DNA of 23,512 nt from CAZAXU01 sp964489245 (lineage in GTDB: Bacteria > Bacteroidota > Bacteroidia > Flavobacteriales > Flavobacteriaceae), in the NCBI GenBank assembly GCA_964489245.1, contig CAZAXU010000032.1:1-23512 (forward strand), written 5' to 3'. Positions 8,591-15,460 of the stretch are shown here, piece by piece. The position numbers were made by a program, and so were the translations under genes. The notes below the pieces were generated by a model. It did no database searches. It worked only from the letters and a program-made list of their open reading frames with translations, and was not told the origin of the DNA. How positions within the stretch are numbered: position 1 is the stretch's first letter; each line of letters starts with the position of its first letter.

Positions 8591-8814
8591 TTGACTTAGG
8601 CATATAATAAATATCAATTTATCATGCTTTTATCTCAATAAAATCAATAGCACAAAGATTGATAATCCCGAAGGGATTAAATGTTTGTAGCAATATTATT
8701 TCACATCATTTTGTTCGACCCCTTCGGGGTCGCATGTTGATTGCGGGCATTACTTGTTCTATAAACATTAGAACCCTTCGGGTTCTACACTTATTTATAA
8801 AATGCCTAAGTCAA
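8591..8814. mobile_element. Miniature inverted-repeat element (MITE-like), 224 bp, non-autonomous
   Basis: The 316-base gap between the 3' ends of yjjG and lysS is mostly this element. Its ends are inverted copies: TTGACTTAGGCAT at 8591-8603 and its exact complement at 8802-8814, extending to 23 bp with two mismatches (8591-8613 against 8792-8814). The direct repeat TTAAAGTA lies immediately outside both ends (8583-8590 and 8815-8822), as expected of an 8-bp target duplication. It contains no credible reading frame, so it would need a transposase supplied elsewhere. Three GC-rich palindromes lie inside (listed separately). The convergent intergenic site would do little harm and may give hairpins at both mRNA 3' ends. 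Which transposase family uses these ends cannot be told from this window. Confidence 0.75.
8663..8786. repeat. Three CCCGAAGGG-type palindromes inside the miniature element
   Basis: Palindromes lie at 8663-8679 (TAATCCC-GAA-GGGATTA), 8716-8732 (CGACCCC-TTC-GGGGTCG) and 8770-8786 (AGAACCC-TTC-GGGTTCT). The outer two are inverted relative to each other, and each is followed in its own sense by AATGTTTRTAGMA (8680-8692, and 8757-8769 on the minus strand). I recall similar CCCGAAGGG repeats being scattered through Bacteroidota genomes. Each would fold as a tight hairpin with a 3-base loop in RNA. Confidence 0.8.
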
Positions 8815-8860
8815 TTAAAGTATTTGTCTCCACACAAAAAGAAATTTGTGAGAATCATAT

Positions 8861-10555
8861 TTACACCATTTCAACAAAAAGTCCATCATCGGTGTTATTC
8901 ACTTTGGCAATTTTGTTTTTTGTCAGTCCTTTGATGGCTTTGTCCCATTTTTTATTGCTTAGGTTTGCCTTTGTCTTTAGTTCGTTCAAGAGAATCGGTG
9001 ATTTTTCCTTAAGAAAATTAAACACAATTTTTTCTTCATCGGTCATAGCAGGAGCTTTTTTTTCCGGTTTCATTTGAGGAAAAAACAATACTTCTTGAAT
9101 GCTGTCATTATTGGTCATAAACATGGTCAAACGGTCAATGCCGATGCCGATACCTGACGTGGGAGGCATGCCATATTCCAAAGCTCGTAAGAAATCTTGA
9201 TCGATAAACATGGCCTCGTCGTCTCCTTTTTCAGAAAGTTTTAATTGTGCTTCAAAACGTTCACGCTGGTCAATCGGATCATTGAGCTCAGAATAGGCAT
9301 TTGCCAACTCTTTGCCATTCACCATCAACTCAAAACGCTCTGTGAGTCCCGGCTTATTGCGATGTGCTTTGGTTAGCGGACTCATTTCTTTTGGATAGTC
9401 TGTGATAAAAGTGGGTTGGATATAGTTGTGTTCACATTTTTCTCCGAAGATTTCGTCTATAAGTTTTCCAATACCCATGGTTTCATCGACCTCTATTTCT
9501 AATTTTTGTGCAATATTTCTGATTTCTTCCTCCGACTTTCCGGTTAAATCATAACCCGTATGTTCTTTGATGGCTTCCAGAATGGGAACTCTGGGATAAG
9601 GCGCCTTAAAATTAATGTTCTTATTTCCCATTGTTACACTTGATGTGCCGTTCACTTCAAGAGCAATTTTTTCGAGCAATTGCTCAGTCATATCCATCAT
9701 CCAGTGATAATCTTTATAGGCAACATACAATTCCATGACTGTAAATTCAGGATTATGTGTTTTATCCATACCTTCATTTCTGAAATCTTTAGCAAATTCA
9801 TAAACCCCATCAAAACCGCCGACAATCAACCTTTTTAGATATAATTCGTTGGCAATTCTCAGGTATAACGGAATGTCTAGAGCATTGTGATGTGTGATGA
9901 ACGGACGTGCAGCGGCTCCGCCGGGAATGGGTTGCAAAATGGGTGTTTCAACTTCCAAATATCCACGGTCATTAAAGAAATTACGCATGGTGTTGATAAT
10001 TTTGCTGCGTTTGATAAAAGTTTCTTTCACTTTGTCATTCACCATTAAATCTACATATCTGCGTCTGTATCGTAGTTCAGGATCTGAAAAAGCATCATGC
10101 ACTTTCCCGTCGGCATCTATTTTGACAATTGGAAGCGGTCGCAAAGATTTTGACAAGACAATTAATTTTTTTACATTGACAGAGGGCTCTCCAACTTGAG
10201 TTTTAAAAACTTCTCCCTCGATGCCAATGATATCTCCGATGTCCAACAATTTTTTAAAAACAGTGTTATACATTGTTTTGTCTTCTTCAGGACATAATTC
10301 ATCTCGATTCACATAAATCTGCATTCGTCCGGTAGCATCTTTTAGTTCTGAAAATGAAGCTTTCCCCATGATTCGTCTGCTCATCATCCTTCCGGCAAGA
10401 CTGACACTGTTTCCATCAAATTTTTCAAAATTATCCAGAATATCTTTTATTTTTGCCGTGACTTTATATTCTTCTGCCGGATATGGATCAATGCCTAATT
10501 CTCTAAGTTTTTCAAGCGATAATCTTCTGACGATTTCCTGTTCTGATAAATGCAT
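8861..10555 (-). CDS. lysS: Lysyl-tRNA synthetase, class II
   Basis: This enzyme charges tRNA-Lys with lysine in the cytoplasm. The class IIb core is complete: OB-fold anticodon domain (about 50-150, with SLAGRMMSRRIMGKASF), motif 1 region TFIKRSKIINTMRNFF, motif 2 FRNEGMDKTHNPEFTVMELY, and motif 3 GIGIGIDRLTMF. At 564 residues it is longer than the usual ~500. The extra C-terminal ~66 residues, after FPQMKPE, form a charged helical segment (MTDEEKIVFNFLKEK then LSNKKWDKAIKGL) resembling a small winged-helix domain, which I recall as common in Bacteroidota LysRS. The ATG at 10555 is chosen over a TTG at 10579, because family members begin M-x-LSEQE and a -7 promoter box overlaps the TTG. It is divergent from lipB. 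Confidence 0.95.
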   Translation of the reverse strand: MHLSEQEIVRRLSLEKLRELGIDPYPAEEYKVTAKIKDILDNFEKFDGNSVSLAGRMMSRRIMGKASFSELKDATGRMQIYVNRDELCPEEDKTMYNTVFKKLLDIGDIIGIEGEVFKTQVGEPSVNVKKLIVLSKSLRPLPIVKIDADGKVHDAFSDPELRYRRRYVDLMVNDKVKETFIKRSKIINTMRNFFNDRGYLEVETPILQPIPGGAAARPFITHHNALDIPLYLRIANELYLKRLIVGGFDGVYEFAKDFRNEGMDKTHNPEFTVMELYVAYKDYHWMMDMTEQLLEKIALEVNGTSSVTMGNKNINFKAPYPRVPILEAIKEHTGYDLTGKSEEEIRNIAQKLEIEVDETMGIGKLIDEIFGEKCEHNYIQPTFITDYPKEMSPLTKAHRNKPGLTERFELMVNGKELANAYSELNDPIDQRERFEAQLKLSEKGDDEAMFIDQDFLRALEYGMPPTSGIGIGIDRLTMFMTNNDSIQEVLFFPQMKPEKKAPAMTDEEKIVFNFLKEKSPILLNELKTKANLSNKKWDKAIKGLTKNKIAKVNNTDDGLFVEMV

Positions 10556-10576
10556 ATATCGAAATTTATTTTTTTG

Positions 10577-10584
10577 CAAAGATA
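10577..10584 (-). promoter_or_regulatory. -7 promoter box TATCTTTG for lysS
   Basis: An exact TAnnTTTG match on the minus strand, 21 bases before the lysS ATG at 10555. No TTG is seen at the -33 distance. It overlaps the TTG codon at 10579 and so argues against that codon as the translation start. Confidence 0.45.
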
Positions 10585-10594
10585 AGAGTATTCG

Positions 10595-10623
10595 TTGTAT
10601 ATAGATAAAAAAAATTATCTTTG
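10595..10623 (+). promoter_or_regulatory. Bacteroidota-type promoter for lipB
   Basis: TTG at 10595-10597, an 18-base spacer, then TATCTTTG at 10616-10623. The lipB ATG follows 20 bases after the box. Confidence 0.55.
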
Positions 10624-10643
10624 AGTTTGTTTTTATAAAGACT

Positions 10644-11360
10644 ATGAGAAATAAGACAATTTTTCTAAAAGATATAGGTTTGACAGATTATGAGAAAGCT
10701 TTCAAAATCCAAACGGACTTATTTGAAAAAACCAAACAATTAAAAATTGAAAATAAACGCAGAAAAGAACCGCAACCTACATCAAATTATTTTTTGTTTA
10801 CAGAACATTCGCATGTCTATACATTAGGGAAGAGCGGCAGTGTGGATAATCTTTTGTGGAATGAAAAACAATTGGAAAAAAATGCCGTTCAATTTATCAG
10901 AACTAATCGTGGCGGAGATATAACTTATCATGGTCCCGGACAAATTGTTGGCTATCCTATCATTGATTTGGATAATTTTGATTTGGAAATTTTGTCTTAT
11001 ATGCGAAATTTGGAAGAAGTCATTATCAAAACCATTTCCATATATGGATTGAGAGGCGAAAGAAGTGATGGAGAAACCGGAGTTTGGTTGGATGTGGGCA
11101 AGCCGAAAGCAAGAAAAATATGCGCTATGGGCGTAAAGACCAGCCGTTGGGTGACCATGCATGGTTTTGCACTGAATGTGCAAACAGATTTAAGTTATTT
11201 TAAACATATTGTTCCCTGTGGCATTAGAAATAAAGGAGTCACATCCATGGAAAAAGAACTTGGTGAGAAAATAGATATGAAAAATATCAAACAAGAAATT
11301 ATCAAAAATTTCGAACGAGTTTTTGATGCAGCATTTGAAGATTTTCCCGAAAGAGTCTAA
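10644..11360 (+). CDS. lipB: Octanoyl-[acyl-carrier protein]:protein octanoyltransferase (lipoyl transferase)
   Basis: LipB moves the octanoyl group from acyl carrier protein to the lipoyl domains of 2-oxoacid dehydrogenases and the glycine cleavage H protein, the first step of lipoate synthesis. The 238 residues contain the family signature RGGDITYHGPGQIVGYPI (about 90-107), the catalytic pair Lys158 (in ARKICAMGVK) and Cys192 (in HIVPCGI), and HGFALNV between them. An early motif FTEHSHVYTLGKS also matches. The ATG at 10644 fits the promoter 20 bases upstream. The 3' end overlaps by 4 bases the end of the convergent kinase gene. The dehydrogenase genes it serves are not in the window. Confidence 0.95.
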   Translation: MRNKTIFLKDIGLTDYEKAFKIQTDLFEKTKQLKIENKRRKEPQPTSNYFLFTEHSHVYTLGKSGSVDNLLWNEKQLEKNAVQFIRTNRGGDITYHGPGQIVGYPIIDLDNFDLEILSYMRNLEEVIIKTISIYGLRGERSDGETGVWLDVGKPKARKICAMGVKTSRWVTMHGFALNVQTDLSYFKHIVPCGIRNKGVTSMEKELGEKIDMKNIKQEIIKNFERVFDAAFEDFPERV

Positions 11361-12226
11361 ACGAATAGTTTCAAAATACGTCTGATCGGTGTCAAATAGC
11401 TGTTTCCAAATAAATTAAAATGCACCAGTAATGGATAGAGTTGATAAATTCTGATGCGTTCTTTCCATTCCGGTTCCAAAGGAAAGATGCTTTCATAGCG
11501 GGCATAAATTTTCGGGTCAAAACCGCCAAACAGACTCATCATTGCCAAATCCGTTTCTCGGTGTCCGTAATAAATTGCCGGATCAAATAATACGGCTTGT
11601 CCTTGTTGATCATAAAAACAATTACCATTCCATAAGTCACCGTGCAGCAATGATGCTTTTTCAACGGATAAGATTTCGGGTAGTTTTTGATAGAGTTTTT
11701 CAAACTGTTTTTTGAGTTCAGTTGAAATTGAATCCTTGGCTAAATCTATTTGAAATTGCAAGCGGTTCCGGATGAAAAAATCAACCCAATTGTCGTTAAG
11801 GGTATTTTTTTGATAGAGTTTTCCGATATAATTGTTCTTGTCAAGCCCATAATAGTTTTGATGTGTCTGATGCAGTCTGACCAAATTCTCGGCAAAGTTT
11901 TTCGGATTGGAAGCATTATCTAAACTTTCGATGAATTCCATCAATAAAAAACTTTTATCTTCAAAAATTTCAAAGGCATAAGTGTTTGGAATCCTAAAAG
12001 AATCAGTAGAAGATAAAATATTTAAAGATTGAGTTTCTTTTTCAAACATATCGATTTTTTCGGCAGTATTGACCTTGATAAAATAGTCTTTATCAGACAT
12101 TGCCAGGCGATAAGTGCGGTTAATATCACCACCATAAACGGTTTCATAGGCGCGTAATTTCACGGGTTTGTTCTCAATTTCCGAGCAAATTTGTTCCAAG
12201 TGGGCGATAAACGATTCGTGAAGCAT
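11357..12226 (-). CDS. Fructosamine/ketosamine-3-kinase family protein
   Basis: A 289-residue cytosolic kinase of the aminoglycoside-phosphotransferase fold. Bacterial relatives phosphorylate ribulosamines or fructosamines on glycated proteins so that the sugar falls off (protein deglycation). Visible motifs are the N-terminal GGDINRTYRLAM nucleotide loop at about residues 32-43, FIKVN with the ATP-binding lysine, MEFIE hinge, catalytic HGDLWNGNCF, and DPAIYYGHRETDLAMMSLFGGF with the metal-binding aspartate. Length matches the family. It runs convergent to lipB with a 4-base overlap and is downstream of proS on the same strand, 183 bases away. No promoter box was recognised upstream. The exact substrate cannot be read from sequence. 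Confidence 0.9.
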   Translation of the reverse strand: MLHESFIAHLEQICSEIENKPVKLRAYETVYGGDINRTYRLAMSDKDYFIKVNTAEKIDMFEKETQSLNILSSTDSFRIPNTYAFEIFEDKSFLLMEFIESLDNASNPKNFAENLVRLHQTHQNYYGLDKNNYIGKLYQKNTLNDNWVDFFIRNRLQFQIDLAKDSISTELKKQFEKLYQKLPEILSVEKASLLHGDLWNGNCFYDQQGQAVLFDPAIYYGHRETDLAMMSLFGGFDPKIYARYESIFPLEPEWKERIRIYQLYPLLVHFNLFGNSYLTPIRRILKLFV

Positions 12227-12307
12227 AACACAGTTTTAAAATGTAAAGTTGAGAATTTAATGATCAGGTTTATTCTATTTTGAGTTTCAGCTACCGGTCA
12301 CGTTATT

Positions 12308-12379
12308 TATCCAATTTATAAACTTCCTTCGCTTTCGGGATTTCGTTTAGCCAAGCTCTATCCAACTTTATAAACTTTC
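12308..12379. repeat. Degenerate direct repeat in the proS downstream spacer
   Basis: TATCCAATTTATAAACTTCC (12308-12327) recurs as TATCCAACTTTATAAACTTT (12359-12378) with one extra base, 51 bases apart. The 183-base spacer (12227-12409) holds no gene. I see no clear proS terminator in it. Confidence 0.45.
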
Positions 12380-12409
12380 AACTCATAATTCATAATCAGA
12401 GACTTTTTC

Positions 12410-13885
12410 TTAATAAGCTTTTGCAAATAATACACGCTGTTTAGATGCTTTTCCCGTGAGAATATCTGTGCCGTTTTCCAATTTATTGTCTAACGGAATA
12501 CAACGGATAGTGGCTTTGGTCAATTCTTTTATTTTTTCTTCGGTTTCCGGTGTGCCGTCCCAGTGTGCGGAAATAAAGCCTCCTTTATTTTCTAAGATGT
12601 CTTTAAATTCGTCAAAAGAATCGGCTTCGGTTATATGCGTATCTCTATATTTTTTTGCTTTTTCAAACAGGTTGATTTGAATGTCTTTTAATAATTTGTC
12701 AATATGGTTTTCAATACCATCCATTGATACAATTTCTTTGGATAGTGTGTCTCTACGGGCAATTTCCAAGGTGCCATTTTCTAAATCTCTCGGACCGATA
12801 GCGATTCTCACAGGAACACCTTTGAGTTCGTATTCGTTGAATTTCCACCCCGGTTTGTAATTATCCGAGTTGTCATATTTCACACTGATGCCCAGAGTTT
12901 TGAGTTTTTTGACAAGCTCAGCCACCTTTTTGTCAATTTGATCGAGTTGTTCTTGATTTCTGAAAATAGGAACAATCACCACTTGAACAGGGGCAAGATT
13001 TGGAGGCAAAACCAGACCGTTGTCGTCAGAATGTGTCATAATCAGTGCGCCCATCAAACGGGTGGAAACACCCCAAGATGTTGCCCAAACATATTCTAAT
13101 TTTCCTTCGCGTGACAAAAATTGAACATCAAATGCCTTGGCAAAATTTTGTCCTAGAAAATGAGATGTTCCCGACTGCAAGGCTTTTCCATCTTGCATCA
13201 ATGCCTCAATGGTATAGGTATCTTCTGCACCCGAAAATCTTTCATTTTCTGATTTAACACCCACAATTACAGGCATTGCCATAAACTCTTCTGCGAATTG
13301 GGCATAAACTTGAATCATTTTTTTGGTTTCTTCAATAGCCTCCTGCTTGGTTTCATGTGCGGTGTGTCCTTCTTGCCATAAAAATTCTGCTGTACGTAAA
13401 AACAATCTGGTTCTCATTTCCCAACGCATCACATTTGCCCATTGGTTAACCAAAATCGGTAAATCTCTGTAGGATTGAATCCATCGTTTATACGTATCCC
13501 AAATAATAGTTTCGGATGTAGGTCGGATAATAAGTTCTTCTTCCAGTTTAGCATCAGGGTCAACCTCAATACCACTGCCATCAGCCTTATTTCTTAATCG
13601 ATAATGTGTTACAATAGCGGCTTCTTTGGCAAAGCCTTCAACGTGTTTGGCCTCTTTGCTAAAGTATGATTTTGGAATTAGCAACGGAAAATAAGCATTT
13701 TCATGTCCGGTCTCTTTGAACATTTTATCCAGTTGAGCTTGCATTTTTTCCCAGATGGCATATCCATGAGGTTTGATGACCATCATGCCACGTATTCCGG
13801 AATTTTCTGCCAACCCTGCTCTTACGACCAATTCATTGTACCATTTGGAATAGTCCTCGCTGCGTTTTGTTAGTTTTTTACTCAT
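12410..13885 (-). CDS. proS: Prolyl-tRNA synthetase, archaeal/eukaryotic-like short type
   Basis: This enzyme charges tRNA-Pro with proline. At 491 residues it belongs to the short class that lacks the bacterial insertion editing domain. Landmarks: GIRGMMVIKPHGYAIWE (motif 1 region), LIIRPTSETIIWDTYKRWI, motif 2 MRWEMRTRLFLRTAEFLWQEGHTAH, SGTSHFLGQNFAKAF, the motif 3 region LMGALIMTHSDDNGLVLPP, then an anticodon-binding domain (VQVVIVPIF onward) and a C-terminal extension ending in the characteristic final tyrosine (LFAKAY). The start is the ATG at 13885; the codons just upstream would need an unlikely TTG start. This ProRS type is common in Bacteroidota, so it does not show recent transfer. 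It is divergent from the lipoprotein gene and shares a promoter region with it. Confidence 0.95.
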   Translation of the reverse strand: MSKKLTKRSEDYSKWYNELVVRAGLAENSGIRGMMVIKPHGYAIWEKMQAQLDKMFKETGHENAYFPLLIPKSYFSKEAKHVEGFAKEAAIVTHYRLRNKADGSGIEVDPDAKLEEELIIRPTSETIIWDTYKRWIQSYRDLPILVNQWANVMRWEMRTRLFLRTAEFLWQEGHTAHETKQEAIEETKKMIQVYAQFAEEFMAMPVIVGVKSENERFSGAEDTYTIEALMQDGKALQSGTSHFLGQNFAKAFDVQFLSREGKLEYVWATSWGVSTRLMGALIMTHSDDNGLVLPPNLAPVQVVIVPIFRNQEQLDQIDKKVAELVKKLKTLGISVKYDNSDNYKPGWKFNEYELKGVPVRIAIGPRDLENGTLEIARRDTLSKEIVSMDGIENHIDKLLKDIQINLFEKAKKYRDTHITEADSFDEFKDILENKGGFISAHWDGTPETEEKIKELTKATIRCIPLDNKLENGTDILTGKASKQRVLFAKAY

Positions 13886-13946
13886 TATCAATAGTTTGGT
13901 ATAATTCTTGTTCTTTTCTGCGTGATAACTTTGTTCTTTGTTATAC

Positions 13947-13962
13947 TAATTTTGCAAAGCTA
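13947..13962. promoter_or_regulatory. Back-to-back divergent -7 boxes between proS and the lipoprotein gene
   Basis: TAATTTTG (13947-13954, plus strand) is directly joined to CAAAGCTA (13955-13962), which reads TAGCTTTG on the minus strand. Both match TAnnTTTG. They point to the lipoprotein gene (ATG 14001) and proS (ATG 13885). No TTG is at the -33 distance for either. Confidence 0.4.
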
Positions 13963-14000
13963 AGTAATTTTTGTATATTTAACTTTAAATTTTTTGTGTT

Positions 14001-15380
14001 ATGAAACGAATCAATACATTCTCCTCACGTTTAAGTCTAATGCTTATATTTCTGTCGTCGGCATTTTTGATGTCTTGCGGCTCATATTATAATGCGTCTG
14101 CAGAAGATGGCATTTATGATGACGGAACAGGATATGAACCCAAACAGACAACTATTGTTGAAAAGGAAGTCGTTATAAGGGAAAAGCCTGTAAAAAAACA
14201 TAAAGCGAAAGCTAACATGTTTTATAAGGAATATTTTAAAAATAAGGCAGAAGCCTATGCTGATATCGACGAAGATGATATTGTTACTGATGTTGATGAT
14301 TACTATTATGAAGACGATGATAATTCCTATTATACAACGGAAAGCAATGTTTATATTCATCATGTTTATGACAGCTATCCATACGGATATGGTTGGTACA
14401 GACCCTATTACAGACCATACTATGGTTTTTCAATAGGTTTCAATATAGGACCTTTTTATAGTTCTTGGGGCTATGATCCTTATTGGGATTATGGTTATTG
14501 TGGTTCCACTTGGGGAAGTCTATATTATGGACCTGGCTATGGGTACTATGGTGGCGGATATTATGGAAATTATTACGGAGGATATGGCTATCCTTATTAT
14601 AATGGTTATTATGGACATAATTATTACGGTAATGCTTATTACGGCAATGCTTATAATGGTAATAGATCGTATGTGCGTGGAAGAAGAAGTGTTTTTTCAG
14701 GAAGAAATGCCAGAAGAAGAGGCGAAAATTCTGTTTCAAAAGCAAGAGGATATACATCCGGAAGAGGAAATTCCACAGGCTCGGCTACGTCCGGTAAAAG
14801 AAGAAAAATTAGAAGAAAAACCAAACGTGATACGGAATTCGGTTTAGGTCAAATGAGAGGTGATGCTGCTAAAAAAGAAATTAAAACACGTGACCACAGG
14901 AGAGGTGAAATAAGCAGAGATGCCGGAACACGCAGAAAGTCCGGAGAAAACGATTTGTTCGAAAATTCAAATAAAAGAAAAGAAATTAAGAGAACAAGAA
15001 GGGCACGAAGTGGCAGTCTATTTGATAATTCAAACAGGAGAGAAACGAAAAGAGTAAAAAGAACGAAAAATCATAACAGAGATTCTTATAGAAGAGCAGA
15101 AAGAAGGAAAGAAATTCGCAGGACAACCCATACGCGCTCAAACCCATCCGGAAGCACTCGAGTGAGAAGATCCAATAGGTCAAACCACTCTTATTCGGCA
15201 CCGAGAAGAAGCCATAGCAATTCTTCATACACTAGAAGTCGTTCTTCAAGAAGCTCTTATTCCGGTTCCGGAAGCCGAGGCAGCAGTTCTTCCTTTGGAA
15301 GAAGAAGCTCATCTTCCGGATCTAGTAGGGGCAGTTCATCAAGAGGTGGTTCATCAAGAGGTTCTAGAGGAAGAAGATAG
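14001..15380 (+). CDS. Low-complexity lipoprotein, Tyr/Gly-rich then Arg/Ser-rich; function unknown
   Basis: A 459-residue predicted lipoprotein: a hydrophobic signal ends in LMSC with lipidation at Cys26. Order of regions: a charged linker with a VVIREKPVKKHK patch (about 58-70), an acidic Asp/Tyr stretch (about 88-112), a Tyr/Gly/Pro-rich stretch (about 126-223) with repeats such as YYGNAYYGNAYNGN, then a very basic tail (224-459) that becomes Ser/Arg-rich at the end. The tail holds a degenerate ~21-residue repeat starting at D318 (DLFENSNKRKEIKRT), S339 (SLFDNSNRRETKRVK) and D361 (DSYRRAERRKEIRRT). No catalytic motif is recognisable. Arginine is mostly AGA. A hairpin terminator follows. 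I recall similar lipoproteins near OmpP1-type genes in flavobacteria, but no function is known to me; an envelope-associated structural or glycan/nucleic-acid-binding role would be speculation. Confidence 0.85.
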   Translation: MKRINTFSSRLSLMLIFLSSAFLMSCGSYYNASAEDGIYDDGTGYEPKQTTIVEKEVVIREKPVKKHKAKANMFYKEYFKNKAEAYADIDEDDIVTDVDDYYYEDDDNSYYTTESNVYIHHVYDSYPYGYGWYRPYYRPYYGFSIGFNIGPFYSSWGYDPYWDYGYCGSTWGSLYYGPGYGYYGGGYYGNYYGGYGYPYYNGYYGHNYYGNAYYGNAYNGNRSYVRGRRSVFSGRNARRRGENSVSKARGYTSGRGNSTGSATSGKRRKIRRKTKRDTEFGLGQMRGDAAKKEIKTRDHRRGEISRDAGTRRKSGENDLFENSNKRKEIKRTRRARSGSLFDNSNRRETKRVKRTKNHNRDSYRRAERRKEIRRTTHTRSNPSGSTRVRRSNRSNHSYSAPRRSHSNSSYTRSRSSRSSYSGSGSRGSSSSFGRRSSSSGSSRGSSSRGGSSRGSRGRR

Positions 15381-15394
15381 TATCTTATAAAAAT

Positions 15395-15442
15395 AACCCA
15401 TCATTTTTTTCATGTTTTTTTGACATGAATGGGGTGGGTTTT
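15395..15442 (+). terminator. Hairpin terminator after the lipoprotein gene
   Basis: The outer stem AACCCA (15395-15400) pairs with TGGGTT (15435-15440), and an inner CATGT/ACATG pair closes a T-rich loop. A short T run follows. The middle of the stem is imperfect. Confidence 0.6.
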
Positions 15443-15460
15443 ATATAAACTTTAAATAAA

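Noticed and set aside
8659..9077. Plus-strand reading frames across the miniature element and the lysS 3' end
   Set aside because: They run through the GC-rich palindromes and antisense to lysS, and their translations show no recognisable domain; the lysS frame is clearly the coding one.
10556..10579. Longer lysS start at a TTG codon (10579)
   Set aside because: A -7 promoter box overlaps this codon and the family starts at the ATG at 10555.
11357..11360. Four-base overlap of lipB and the kinase gene as an antisense control device
   Set aside because: Short convergent overlaps are common in compact genomes, and nothing else here suggests regulation.
12410..13885. Archaeal/eukaryotic-type ProRS as a sign of recent horizontal transfer
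   Set aside because: This short ProRS type is common across Bacteroidota, and base composition matches its neighbours.
14440..14847. Opposite-strand and alternative-frame readings rich in Tyr/His/Asn or Met/Ile over the lipoprotein gene
   Set aside because: They are by-products of the repetitive Tyr/Gly codons of the real gene, lack plausible starts, and end inside it.
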